Positions 1-8,286 of a stretch of DNA of 64,000 bases are shown here, in pieces. The notes beneath the pieces were generated by a model. That model did no database searches and was not told where the DNA came from. It saw only the letters and a list, made by a program, of their open reading frames with translations. A program made the position numbers and the translations under genes. Location of the stretch: positions 1 through 64,000 of the forward strand of contig JAEWVF010000021.1 in the NCBI GenBank assembly GCA_023459215.1, in the 5' to 3' direction. This DNA is from Chloroflexota bacterium. GTDB lineage: Bacteria > Chloroflexota > Anaerolineae > Anaerolineales > Villigracilaceae. How positions within the stretch are numbered: the first letter of the stretch is position 1; every line of letters begins with the position of its first letter.

Positions 1-1085
1 TCGCGGGTGTGGGTCTGTTCGTAAATCATGCCGACCAGGAGGAACAACGCGCCGGTGCTCAGGCCGTGGTTAATCATTTGTAAAATTGCGCCCTGAATGC
101 CAATCGAGTTCATGGCGAACAGGCCGAGCATGACGAAACCGAGGTGGCTGACCGAGGAATAAGCCACCAGTTTCTTGACATCTTTTTGGGCGAAGGAGAC
201 CGCCGCGCCATACAGAATTCCGACCACGGCCAGGGCGGCGATGACCGGCGCGGCCTGGATCGAGGCTTCAGGGAAGAAGGGCAGGTTGAAGCGCAGGAAG
301 CCGTAGGTGCCCATCTTGAGCAGGACACCGGCCAGGATGACTGAACCGGCGGTCGGGGCTTCGACGTGAGCGTCCGGCAGCCAGGAATGGAGCGGCCACA
401 TCGGGACTTTGATGGCAAAGGCGGCGGCGAAGGCGACGAAGAGCCACATCTGCACCCCAGCCGGGACTTTGCCGATGATGTCCGGGGCCGAGAAGGTGCC
501 GACGTTGACTCCCAGCCAGAGGATGGCCAGCAGCATCAGGATCGAACCGGCCATCGTATACAGGAAGAATTTGATGGCGGCGTACAGGCGGCGCGGACCG
601 CCCCAGATACCGATCAGGAAATACATCGGGACGAGGGTGAATTCCCAGAAAATGTAAAACAGGAATAAGTCCTGGGCGACGAAGACACCGGTCATGCCGA
701 CTTCGAGCAGCAGGAAGAAGAGCATGAAATCCTTGACGCGCTCTTCGACGGCTGTCCAGGTCGAGAGAATGGCAATCGGGGCCAGGAAGGTGGTCAGCAG
801 AATGAGCAGGATCGAGAGGCCGTCCGCTGCCAGATAGTAGCGAATGTCCCAGCCAGCGACGGTGATCCAGTCATATTTGGCGACCAGTTGCAGGCCGGGT
901 TCGGCCATGTTGTACTGTCCGCTGAAGAAAAAGACCCAGATTGAGATGACAAACGTCACCAGCGACGTAACCAGGGCTGTCCAGCGCAGGGCGGCTTTTT
1001 GCTCCGATTTCAGGAACAAAAGCACCAGCACACCCAGTAATGGAAAAAAGGTTACGATGGAAAGGGGCTCAAAAAGAAAATTCAT
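1..1085 (-). CDS. nuoM: NADH-quinone oxidoreductase subunit M, partial (3' end beyond window)
   Basis: Antiporter-like membrane subunit of the proton-pumping arm of complex I. Reading from the ATG at 1085 downward, the frame stays open to the window edge and gives about 361 residues of a hydrophobic protein. Seen: N-terminus MNFLFEPLSIV, the NuoM-type segment FYIFWEFTLVPMYFLIGIWG, the loop KVPMWPLHSWLPDAHVEAPT with the conserved ion-path region, and KKLVAYSSVSHLGFVMLG. NuoM is normally near 500 residues, so roughly the last quarter is missing. It lies 123 bp downstream of nuoL; nuoN is expected next, outside the window. Assignment to NuoM rather than NuoL or NuoN rests on the WEFTLVPMYFLIG motif and gene order. 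Confidence 0.95.
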   Translation of the reverse strand, partial: MNFLFEPLSIVTFFPLLGVLVLLFLKSEQKAALRWTALVTSLVTFVISIWVFFFSGQYNMAEPGLQLVAKYDWITVAGWDIRYYLAADGLSILLILLTTFLAPIAILSTWTAVEERVKDFMLFFLLLEVGMTGVFVAQDLFLFYIFWEFTLVPMYFLIGIWGGPRRLYAAIKFFLYTMAGSILMLLAILWLGVNVGTFSAPDIIGKVPAGVQMWLFVAFAAAFAIKVPMWPLHSWLPDAHVEAPTAGSVILAGVLLKMGTYGFLRFNLPFFPEASIQAAPVIAALAVVGILYGAAVSFAQKDVKKLVAYSSVSHLGFVMLGLFAMNSIGIQGAILQMINHGLSTGALFLLVGMIYEQTHTR

Positions 1086-1100
1086 GTTTTGCAACCTCTG

Positions 1101-1207
1101 TCGGTGTTCGATAATCGAGATTAGTTATTCGATATTAGATATTCGGCGTTCGATGTTCGAGTGATGAAATATCGAATTATCGAGTATCGATTTTCGAATA
1201 TCAAAGT
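1101..1207. repeat. AT-rich TTCGATATT-type repeat cluster between nuoM and nuoL
   Basis: The 123-bp gap between nuoL and nuoM is made almost wholly of variants of the words TTCGATATT, ATCGAA and ATTCG in both orientations. For example TTCGATATT at 1128-1136 is inverted as AATATCGAA at 1168-1176. No open frame or Shine-Dalgarno fits here. A similar word cluster occurs in frame inside nuoG (6111-6146). It looks like a small repeat array able to form hairpins. Confidence 0.6.
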
Positions 1208-1208
1208 T

Positions 1209-3320
1209 CTATTTGAACAGTAAATAGCCAAGGATCGCCACCACGCCCACAAGCACACCCAGGGCATAGTTGCGGACCAGGCCGGTTTGCATTTCACGCA
1301 GGGTATCGGATGTTTCGCGCACCCAATCGGCAAGCAGGGTCGAGATTTTATCGATCACACCCATATCGAGCGGGTCGGCCAGGAAGCGGCTCAGGCCGAC
1401 GAAGTTGGCAACAATCGCGGAGTTGTGGAACCATTCGTGCCAGAAATCCCAGTCGATGGTCTGGGCCAGGAATTCTGACAGGCGTTTGTAGGGATTGATG
1501 AGGATGAACTGGTAGGCTTCATCGATGAACCATTTGTTTTCCATGCCGACGAAGGCCAGGCCGAGCGGCTTCGCCAGCGGATCGGGGTCGCCGTTTTGGA
1601 GCGGTTTGCGCTGGTACAGGAACCAGGAGAGCGCAATTGCGCCCAGGGCCAGCACAGTCGAAAGGCCGGCGACGACCAAGTCGAAGGGCGGGAACTCAAT
1701 CGCGCCCAGGGTATGTTCAAGCCAGTGGCCAAACTGATGGAAGCCTTTGAAGGGCAGGTTCATGAATCCGCCCAGGGCCGAGAGCACGGCCAAAATCATG
1801 AGCGGGACAGTGATAACCAGCGGCGATTCTTCCGCATGTTCGGCGGCTTCGTGGCGGGCTTGGCCAAAGAAAACCATCCATACCTGGCGGCCCATATAGA
1901 AAGCGGTCAGAAAGGCGGCGGCGCTCAAAATCCAGTAAACGTGCGGGTAATGCAGGGAAGCATCCAGCAGGATTTCGTCCTTCGACCAGAAGCCGGCGAA
2001 GGGGAAAATGCCCGCCAGGGCCAGGGTGCCAATCATGTAAACCCAGAAGGTGACCGGCATGGTCTTGCGCAGGCCGCCCATGTTGCGCATATCGCCGGGG
2101 TCGAATGTCTCCTCATGATGGTCATCAGCGTGTGAACCGTGTCCATGATGGTGGGCGGCATGGTGGTGGCCGCGTTCCAGCCCCAAAATAACGGAACCGG
2201 CCGAAAGGAAGAGCAAGGCCTTGAAAAAGGCGTGAGTCACAAGGTGGAACATCCCGGCGACATAGGCGCCCATGCCGACCGCCGCGACCATGAAACCCAA
2301 CTGGCTGATGGTCGAGTAGGCCAGGACTTTTTTGATGTCGTACTGGCCGACGGCGATGGTGGCGGCGAACAGGGCCGTGACCGCGCCAAGGGTGGCGACG
2401 ATGTACTGGGCATCGTGGATCAGGCTGAAGATGGGCGCGGAGCGGGCGATCAGGTAGACGCCAGCCGTGACCATCGTTGCGGCATGAATCAGGGCCGAAA
2501 CCGGGGTCGGGCCGGCCATTGCATCGGGCAGCCAAACGTAGAGCGGAATCTGGGCCGATTTACCGGCCACGCCAATCAGCATGAACACGGTGATGAGCAG
2601 GATGATTTCAGGGTTGGTCTGCGCCAGGAGCGGCGCGCCAACAAAAACAGCGTCGAACTGGAAGGAGCCGATTTGCCAGAAAATCAGGAATCCGGCAATC
2701 AGGAAACCGAAATCGCCGACGCGGTTGGTGATAAAGGCTTTTTTGGCGGCATTCGAGTTGGCCCAGGACGGACGCCCGAGGGTGTCCATGTCGTACCAGA
2801 AGCCAATCAGCAGGAAGGAGGCCAAACCGACGCCTTCCCAGCCGACGAAGAGCATCAGGTAGTTGTCGCCGCTGACGAGAATCATCATGGCGGCGATGAA
2901 CAGGTTCAGGAAAACGAAGAAGCGATTGAAGCGGCCAAGGTCGTTCTTGTAACGCACATCTTCGTGCATGTAGCCGACGGCGTAGATGTGAATCAGCGTG
3001 CCGACGCCGCTGACGACGAGCATCATCGTGACCGAGAGCGTATCAACGCGGAAGGCCCAGTCGATCGTTAATTGGCCGATGTGAATCCACTCAAAAAGTT
3101 TGACGATAGCGCCTTCGGGATGCCCAGCCAGCGAAACGGCCTGCAAAACCGAGACGAGGAAGGCTGCACCCGCTGCCAGGCTGGCGACGGTGCCAACGCC
3201 TTTTTCGCCCAGGCGTTTGCCGAAGAGCATGTTGACAATCATGCCCAGCACTGGGGCAAAAACAATCCACGGGACAAGGCTAAAAAACAGACCGGAAGAA
3301 GTTGTTTCACTCAAAAACAT
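1209..3320 (-). CDS. nuoL: NADH-quinone oxidoreductase subunit L
   Basis: Terminal antiporter-like subunit of the complex I membrane arm, with the long lateral amphipathic helix typical of NuoL. 703 residues, a usual size. Visible signatures are DNYLMLFVGWEGVGLASFLLIGFWY near residue 150-175, GVAGKSAQIPLYVWLPDAMAGPTPVSALIHAATMV in the middle (split here only for reference) and KKVLAYSTISQLGFMVAAVG. An unusual His-rich, acidic loop (nt about 2110-2175) separates two membrane segments. The start ATG at 3320 has an AAGGG-type ribosome site. It follows nuoK by 3 bp and so is translated from the same operon mRNA. Confident. Confidence 0.97.
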   Translation of the reverse strand: MFLSETTSSGLFFSLVPWIVFAPVLGMIVNMLFGKRLGEKGVGTVASLAAGAAFLVSVLQAVSLAGHPEGAIVKLFEWIHIGQLTIDWAFRVDTLSVTMMLVVSGVGTLIHIYAVGYMHEDVRYKNDLGRFNRFFVFLNLFIAAMMILVSGDNYLMLFVGWEGVGLASFLLIGFWYDMDTLGRPSWANSNAAKKAFITNRVGDFGFLIAGFLIFWQIGSFQFDAVFVGAPLLAQTNPEIILLITVFMLIGVAGKSAQIPLYVWLPDAMAGPTPVSALIHAATMVTAGVYLIARSAPIFSLIHDAQYIVATLGAVTALFAATIAVGQYDIKKVLAYSTISQLGFMVAAVGMGAYVAGMFHLVTHAFFKALLFLSAGSVILGLERGHHHAAHHHGHGSHADDHHEETFDPGDMRNMGGLRKTMPVTFWVYMIGTLALAGIFPFAGFWSKDEILLDASLHYPHVYWILSAAAFLTAFYMGRQVWMVFFGQARHEAAEHAEESPLVITVPLMILAVLSALGGFMNLPFKGFHQFGHWLEHTLGAIEFPPFDLVVAGLSTVLALGAIALSWFLYQRKPLQNGDPDPLAKPLGLAFVGMENKWFIDEAYQFILINPYKRLSEFLAQTIDWDFWHEWFHNSAIVANFVGLSRFLADPLDMGVIDKISTLLADWVRETSDTLREMQTGLVRNYALGVLVGVVAILGYLLFK

Positions 3321-3323
3321 GGG

Positions 3324-3626
3324 TTATCCCTTCAGGCTGTTCATTTGGTCGAGATCGATGCTTTGGCGTGAGCGGTAAATTGCCACGACCAGCGCCAGGC
3401 CGACCGCGACTTCGGCGGCGGCGACGGCCATCACGAAAAAGACGAAAATTTGGCCGCTAAATGTCTCATGGATGCGAGTAAAGGCCACAAAGGCCAGGTT
3501 GGCGGCGTTGAGCATCAACTCAATCGACATGAAAACCACCAGAGCGTTGCGTCGAATCAGCACGCCGAGCGCGCCCAGCGAAAACAGGATCGCGGAAAGG
3601 ATGATGTAATAACTGACAGGAACCAT
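3324..3626 (-). CDS. nuoK: NADH-quinone oxidoreductase subunit K
   Basis: Small membrane subunit of complex I, 100 residues, the family's normal length. Three hydrophobic segments are visible, with the conserved carboxylates in the helix SIELMLNAANLAFVAF (Glu in the SIELMLNA motif) and in AVAAAEVAVGLALV. These Glu residues form part of the proton path across the membrane arm. The gene begins 4 bp after nuoJ ends, and a GGAGG Shine-Dalgarno lies inside the 3' end of nuoJ. Tight packing supports a single transcript with the other nuo genes. Confidence 0.97.
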   Translation of the reverse strand: MVPVSYYIILSAILFSLGALGVLIRRNALVVFMSIELMLNAANLAFVAFTRIHETFSGQIFVFFVMAVAAAEVAVGLALVVAIYRSRQSIDLDQMNSLKG

Positions 3627-3630
3627 CGGC

Positions 3631-4161
3631 TCAGGCCTCCTTTCCTTGACTCGGAAAGGCGGGTTTCTCGCGTTTGCTCATCACAATCGCGCCAATCATG
3701 GCCACCAGCAGCAGGACCGCCGTAATCTGGAAGGGCAGGACGTAATCGGTGAACAGGACTTTGGCCATCAGCGATGGGTCGGAAAGGGTTGTGCCGGTTT
3801 CACCGATATAGACATTCTGGCCGACGCGCTGGACAACCAGGAAAACACCTTCGACCAGCAGGATGCCGCCCATGACCAGCGGCCAGACCAGCTTTTTCCA
3901 TTCCAGTTCCCCGGCGATGTTCTCCAGGCCGAGCAGCATGATGACGAACAGGAACAAGACCATAATCGCGCCCGCGTAAACGGCGATTTGCGACAGGGCG
4001 ATAAAGGGCGCATCCAGCAACAGGTAGAAAATCGCCACCGAGACGAAGTTCACCACCAGGTACAGGGCGGCGTAGACCGTGCTGCGGCTGAGCAACATGC
4101 CAATCGCGGTCAGGATGGCAATCGCTGCCAGGATGAAAAAGAGAATCATTTCAAGGGACAT
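3631..4161 (-). CDS. nuoJ: NADH-quinone oxidoreductase subunit J
   Basis: Membrane subunit J of complex I, 176 residues with about five hydrophobic segments. The NuoJ signature is visible in the third helix region, AVYAGAIMVLFLFVIMLL, which carries the conserved pi-bulge Gly/Tyr region needed for proton pumping. The N-terminal AAIAILTAIGMLLSRSTVYAALYL is also typical. The C-terminal tail is short and charged (KREKPAFPSQGKEA). It lies 2 bp after nuoI and 4 bp before nuoK, so it is an operon member. Sequence and context agree, leaving little doubt. Confidence 0.96.
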   Translation of the reverse strand: MSLEMILFFILAAIAILTAIGMLLSRSTVYAALYLVVNFVSVAIFYLLLDAPFIALSQIAVYAGAIMVLFLFVIMLLGLENIAGELEWKKLVWPLVMGGILLVEGVFLVVQRVGQNVYIGETGTTLSDPSLMAKVLFTDYVLPFQITAVLLLVAMIGAIVMSKREKPAFPSQGKEA

Positions 4162-4163
4162 AA

Positions 4164-4670
4164 CTAATCCACCGGGTCTTTCATTTCGGGCACCGAGCGG
4201 GTAAAAACACCCGGCTCCGTTACCTGTGGTGTGGGCTGTCCGCCAGCGGGAACGGGCACAATCAACATCTCTTTGTTATAAATCGCATCGCGACGATCCG
4301 TGAACGAAAGCTCGTAGTTGTCGCCCATCGTAATCGCTTCGGTCGGGCAGGCGTCCTCGCAAAATCCGCAGTAGATGCAGCGCAGCATGTTGATTTCGTA
4401 GGTGCTGGCGTAGCGTTCGCCGGGCGAGAAGCGTTTCTCATCGGTGTTTTCCGATGATTCAACGAAAATCGCATCCGAGGGACAGGCCGCGGCGCACAGC
4501 GAACAGCCGATACATTTTTCCAGGCCGTTCTCGTAGCGATTGAGCACATGCCGACCGCGAAAACGCTGCTTGACCGGCTTTTTCTCCTCCGGGTATTGCA
4601 CCGTCACTTTTTTCTCGAAAAACAATGCGCGGAGGGTGGTCCACATGCCGCGCGCCAGTTCAACCAGCAT
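4164..4670 (-). CDS. nuoI: NADH-quinone oxidoreductase subunit I (2x[4Fe-4S])
   Basis: Peripheral-arm ferredoxin-like subunit that carries clusters N6a and N6b and passes electrons toward NuoB. 168 residues. Two CxxCxxCxxxCP motifs are seen: Cys53, 56, 59, 63 (CIGCSLCAAACP) and Cys98, 101, 104, 108 (CIYCGFCEDACP). The C-terminus is an extended Pro-rich tail (VPVPAGGQPTPQVTEPGVF). A strong GAGGAGG Shine-Dalgarno precedes the ATG at 4670, within the nuoH-nuoI junction of 4 bp. Gene order H-I-J is the standard one. Confidence 0.97.
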   Translation of the reverse strand: MLVELARGMWTTLRALFFEKKVTVQYPEEKKPVKQRFRGRHVLNRYENGLEKCIGCSLCAAACPSDAIFVESSENTDEKRFSPGERYASTYEINMLRCIYCGFCEDACPTEAITMGDNYELSFTDRRDAIYNKEMLIVPVPAGGQPTPQVTEPGVFTRSVPEMKDPVD

Positions 4671-4674
4671 CGTT

Positions 4675-5790
4675 CTACCTCCTCTGCAACTTCATCATCA
4701 GCGAACGATTGACAAGATAAACGAATAAAGCGCCAATCGCCAGCGACACAATCGGGATGAGCCACAACATTTCAGCCAGGATACCAAGCGCGGTCACAAA
4801 GACCAGCGCCAGCGCCAGCGGCAGCATTACCTTCCAACCAAAGGCCATCAGCCGGTCGTAGCGCATACGCGGCAGGGTGGCGCGAATCCAGACCATAAAG
4901 AACAGCAGCACCAACACCTTGGCGAACATATACATCGGGCCGAGCCACCAGTTCACGTCCACGCTGAACCAGGTTCCAGTTAAGAACCAGGGTTCGCGGT
5001 AGCCGCCAAAGAACAACATCGCCGCAATCGCCGAAATGGCAATCATCTTGATGTATTCGGCCATGAAAAAGAGCGCGAACTTCATCCCGGCGTATTCCGA
5101 GTGATACCCGGCGGTCAGTTCCTGCTCGGCCTCGGGCATATCGAACGGCGCGCGGTTGACCTCGGCCAGGGTCGCGATCAGGAAAATAATCCCGCCGACC
5201 GGCTGGATGACGATGAACCACATCCCGCGCTGGGCCTCGACAATCTCGCCTGCTTGCATCGACCCAGCCATGACCGTCACCAGCACAAAGCACAGCGCCA
5301 GGCTCAATTCATACGAAATCACCTGCGCTGAGGAGCGCAAGCCGCCCAACATGGCATATTTGTTATTCGATGACCAGCCCGCCAGCACAATCCCGTAGAC
5401 CGCAATCGAGGCCACCGCCGCGATATAGAGCGTTCCCAGGTTGATGTCGGCGATCGAGAGCTTGATCGTGCGCCCGAACATTTCCACATCCGGGCCCCAG
5501 GGCACAATTGCCGCAATCACCACCGCCGGGACGACCGTAATGATTGGCGCGAGCGTGAACAGCGGTTGGAAAACCTGCCCAGGCGTCAATTCTTCTTTGA
5601 AAATCAGTTTGACCGCATCCGCAATTGGCTGCAAAATGCCCTGCCAGCCGGCCCGGTTCGGCCCAATACGCACCTGCATAAAGGCCAGCACACGCCGCTC
5701 GAACAGGGTCAGATAGGCGAACCCGCCCAGCAGCACCAGCACCAGCACCACGCTCTTGATCAGCCACTCCAAAACCAGCCACCAATCCAT
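4675..5790 (-). CDS. nuoH: NADH-quinone oxidoreductase subunit H
   Basis: Membrane subunit at the junction of the two arms of complex I; it forms much of the quinone-binding chamber. 371 residues, slightly longer than the common 320-350. Conserved blocks visible include MQVRIGPNRAGWQG (residues about 39-52), FKEELTPG, EVNRAPFDMPEAEQELTAGY with its acidic quinone-site residues, and the C-terminal WIRATLPRMRYDRLMAFGWK. About eight membrane spans are evident. The start ATG directly abuts the nuoG stop codon at 5791, a sign of translational coupling. Confidence 0.97.
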   Translation of the reverse strand: MDWWLVLEWLIKSVVLVLVLLGGFAYLTLFERRVLAFMQVRIGPNRAGWQGILQPIADAVKLIFKEELTPGQVFQPLFTLAPIITVVPAVVIAAIVPWGPDVEMFGRTIKLSIADINLGTLYIAAVASIAVYGIVLAGWSSNNKYAMLGGLRSSAQVISYELSLALCFVLVTVMAGSMQAGEIVEAQRGMWFIVIQPVGGIIFLIATLAEVNRAPFDMPEAEQELTAGYHSEYAGMKFALFFMAEYIKMIAISAIAAMLFFGGYREPWFLTGTWFSVDVNWWLGPMYMFAKVLVLLFFMVWIRATLPRMRYDRLMAFGWKVMLPLALALVFVTALGILAEMLWLIPIVSLAIGALFVYLVNRSLMMKLQRR

Positions 5791-8232
5791 TTAGGCCTCC
5801 TGCGCTTTCTTCAAGGCGGTCAGTTTCACGGCCACCGGTGCTGTAATCGGGATGCCAAAACTGCGCGGGATGAGCACAACCCCGGTTGAGATTGATTCGT
5901 CCAAAAGCACTTTGGCGGGATATGAAACCCCGTTCAGACTCACCTCGGCCTGGCTACCGTTTTCGAAGCCAAGTTTCAAGGCAGTGGCCGGATTGAGCAC
6001 AATCCCGTTAAAACGGTTAATGTGCGCCTCGAGCAGCTTCGCCGGTGCGACAGTCGTCCCGTTATCATACAGCTTCGTAATCGGGACGGCGAATAATTCA
6101 TCTTCCTTCGGACGAATCGCCGAATATCGAATAGCGGATATCGCGGCTTTTTCGGCCAGGACCAGCGTAACCCCCAACCCTTGCTTATTCTCATAGCCCG
6201 TCCCGCCATAGAACAGGTCGCTGCGCCCGATGATCGGCCACTGCGCGGTTACCTCGGCCAGTTTGGCATAGGATAGGCCGCTGAAAGCCGGTTCACTGGC
6301 TGCCATTTGATTCATCACCAGCATCGGCGAACGCCCTTCGAGCTCAAATCCGCACTTTTTGGCGATGTCGGCGATCAGGGCGAAATCGGCCTTGGTGCCG
6401 GGTTTGGCCGGGACAGCCGGATAGTAGCGCTGGACGCGCCGCTCGCCGCTGGTAAACGTCCCTTCGCGCTCAGTATAGGCGGCAGCGGGGAGCACTACAT
6501 CGGCCAATTTGGTTGTTTCAGTTTCGAGAATATCCTGCACGATGACGGTTTTGGCCGTTTTCAGGGCTTCGGCCAATTGCGGGTCATCGCCCGCCGGGTC
6601 AGCGGCCAGGATATAGACGGTTTTGTCTTTGAATTCGGAAGTCAGGCCGGGGCAAGGCGCAAATCCCATTTCCAGCGCGCCCTGCTGATTGGGGGTTGAC
6701 CAGACACCGATTAAGCCGTTATTCGCACTGAGCGGAGCCGAAGTGCGTTCTTTCAATAAATCGGCGCAGGCTGCGGCCAGGGCAGAAGTACCCGCCAGCC
6801 CCAAACCATCCGCGCCGTAGAAAACGACCAGATTTTTGGCGCTTTTAATCGCCTCGCCGATTTTTTCTTTGGCAGGCAATCCTTTGACCGTCTCGACTTC
6901 ATCGCCATACGCATAGCGAACCACAAAACTTGCAAATTCATCCAGCTTGGTGGCGCGGGCATTGGCGACAATCAGGGTTGCGCCGCGCTGGGCGGCGGCT
7001 TTCAGGCGCAAGTGCCAGATGGGAGCTTCGTTATACAGGTCGGAGGCGACTACCAAAACGGTATCGCCCGCTCCCAGATCGCCCAGGTTCGAGCCAGCGG
7101 TCAACCCATAGGCGCTGGTGTATTCCCCGCCGCCGTGCTGGCTGTAGAGATAGGCTTTCGCGCCGAGTTCGGCGGCAAATAGCTTGAGATTGTAGAAATC
7201 TTCGTTGCTGAGTCGCCCGCCAGCCAGGATGACCGTATCGGCCTGGGCTTCGGCCAGTTTCGCGGCGGCCAGGCTGAGGGCCGAGTCGAGAGATTCGGCA
7301 TCCAGCTTCAGGCGCGCATCCGCTTCGGTGTACTGGTATCCGGCAAAACGGCCTTTGTCGCACATCCAAATCTCATTGACCTGCTCGTTCTGGCGCGGCA
7401 TGGCGCGTTTGATGACATATCCGCCGCCGGCTTTGGCCTCGCGCCGCACGTTGAAAGTGAGGTTGCAGCCGACCGGGCACTGCGAACAGACCGAGGCGGC
7501 CTGTTTCAATTCCCAGGGACGCGCGCCGAAGCGGAAATCGGCGGTGGTCAGCGCGCCAACCGGGCAGATATCGGTGGTGTTGCCACTGAAGACCGAATCG
7601 AAGCCGGGCTCGGAGTGGGTGACGATATCGGTGTGGCGTCCGCGCTGGTAGAAACCGAGCACCGGTTCACCGGCGATATCGCCCTGGAAGCGGATGCAGC
7701 GCGCGCACTGGATGCAGCGTTCGCGGTCGAGGAAAATCAGGTCGCCGAGCGGGACGTGTTTTTCGCCGTGATGTTTTTGGTCAAAGATGAAACGGCTTTC
7801 TTTCGGGCCGAATTTCATCGTCAGGTTTTGCAGCGGGCATTCGCCGCCCTTGTCACAGACCGGGCAATCGAGCGGGTGCGAGGTGAGCAGCAGTTCAAGG
7901 ATTTCCTTTTGCCCGGCCTGGGCTTTTTCGCTGTCGGTGATGACGAACATGCCCTCCGAAACCGGGGTGGTGCAGGATGTTTCGAGTTTGGGGCCAAATT
8001 GCAGTTTGGGCTGGCCGTTTTCATCGAGCACAGGCTGGCCGCTGGCGCGGTCGATCATCGGGCGGCCAATTTCGACCAGACACTGGCGGCACATGCCGAC
8101 CGGTTCCATCTTGGGGTGATAGCAAAAAACCGGGATGTCGATATCCACCGTTTTGGCGGCGTTGACAATCAGCGTGCCTTCGGGAACGCTGACGGGTTTT
8201 CCGTTGATTTTCAGGTTTACCATTTTTGCCAT
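5791..8232 (-). CDS. nuoG: NADH-quinone oxidoreductase subunit G
   Basis: Large iron-sulfur subunit of the NADH-oxidising arm, 813 residues. An N-terminal [2Fe-2S] domain (FCYHPKMEPVGMCRQCLVE), a His/Cys [4Fe-4S] site (HPLDCPVCDKGGECPLQN), a ferredoxin-type part (ERCIQCARCIRFQGDI and NTTDICPVGAL) and a further CSQCPVGC motif are visible. These are followed by a molybdopterin-oxidoreductase-like domain to the C-terminus. The ATG at 8232 has GGAG four bases upstream. Odd: near residue 700 the protein reads AISAIRYSAIR where homologs have no such repeat; it is encoded by a TTCGATATT-type repeat. nuoG is separated from nuoF by a foreign-looking HEPN gene, unusual for this operon. Confidence 0.96.
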   Translation of the reverse strand: MAKMVNLKINGKPVSVPEGTLIVNAAKTVDIDIPVFCYHPKMEPVGMCRQCLVEIGRPMIDRASGQPVLDENGQPKLQFGPKLETSCTTPVSEGMFVITDSEKAQAGQKEILELLLTSHPLDCPVCDKGGECPLQNLTMKFGPKESRFIFDQKHHGEKHVPLGDLIFLDRERCIQCARCIRFQGDIAGEPVLGFYQRGRHTDIVTHSEPGFDSVFSGNTTDICPVGALTTADFRFGARPWELKQAASVCSQCPVGCNLTFNVRREAKAGGGYVIKRAMPRQNEQVNEIWMCDKGRFAGYQYTEADARLKLDAESLDSALSLAAAKLAEAQADTVILAGGRLSNEDFYNLKLFAAELGAKAYLYSQHGGGEYTSAYGLTAGSNLGDLGAGDTVLVVASDLYNEAPIWHLRLKAAAQRGATLIVANARATKLDEFASFVVRYAYGDEVETVKGLPAKEKIGEAIKSAKNLVVFYGADGLGLAGTSALAAACADLLKERTSAPLSANNGLIGVWSTPNQQGALEMGFAPCPGLTSEFKDKTVYILAADPAGDDPQLAEALKTAKTVIVQDILETETTKLADVVLPAAAYTEREGTFTSGERRVQRYYPAVPAKPGTKADFALIADIAKKCGFELEGRSPMLVMNQMAASEPAFSGLSYAKLAEVTAQWPIIGRSDLFYGGTGYENKQGLGVTLVLAEKAAISAIRYSAIRPKEDELFAVPITKLYDNGTTVAPAKLLEAHINRFNGIVLNPATALKLGFENGSQAEVSLNGVSYPAKVLLDESISTGVVLIPRSFGIPITAPVAVKLTALKKAQEA
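6111..6146. repeat. in-frame ATTCG/ATATCG repeat inside nuoG
   Basis: A 36-bp stretch dense in the words GAATATCGAA, GGATATCG and GAATCGCCG lies in frame near the 3' third of nuoG and encodes a repetitive peptide (AISAIRYSAIR). It resembles the repeat cluster at 1101-1207. The idea that it was inserted rests on my memory of shorter NuoG homologs, not on an alignment. Confidence 0.5.
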
Positions 8233-8251
8233 AATGCTCCGATTACGGTTT

Positions 8252-8276
8252 ACCGCCGAGTACGCGGAGAGCGCAG
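8252..8276. repeat. short CGCCGAG-ACGCGGAGAGCGCAG repeat upstream of nuoG
   Basis: The 54-bp gap between the HEPN gene and nuoG holds a 25-bp GC-rich word (ACCGCCGAGTACGCGGAGAG and onward) followed by a T-run. This word type is familiar to me as a scattered intergenic repeat in many environmental genomes. It sits exactly at the downstream boundary of the inserted HEPN gene. The T-run after it could cause pausing, but no good stem is present. Confidence 0.35.
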
Positions 8277-8286
8277 ATTTTTTTGT

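Noticed and set aside
1101..1207. CRISPR array in the repeat-rich gap
   Set aside because: Units are short, irregular, in both orientations and lack regular spacers; no cas genes.
2139..3071. 310-codon plus-strand frame opposite nuoL
   Set aside because: It mirrors a strongly conserved NuoL gene, has odd His/Gln/Asp/Gly-rich composition, and has no ribosome site. A shadow of GC-rich codons.
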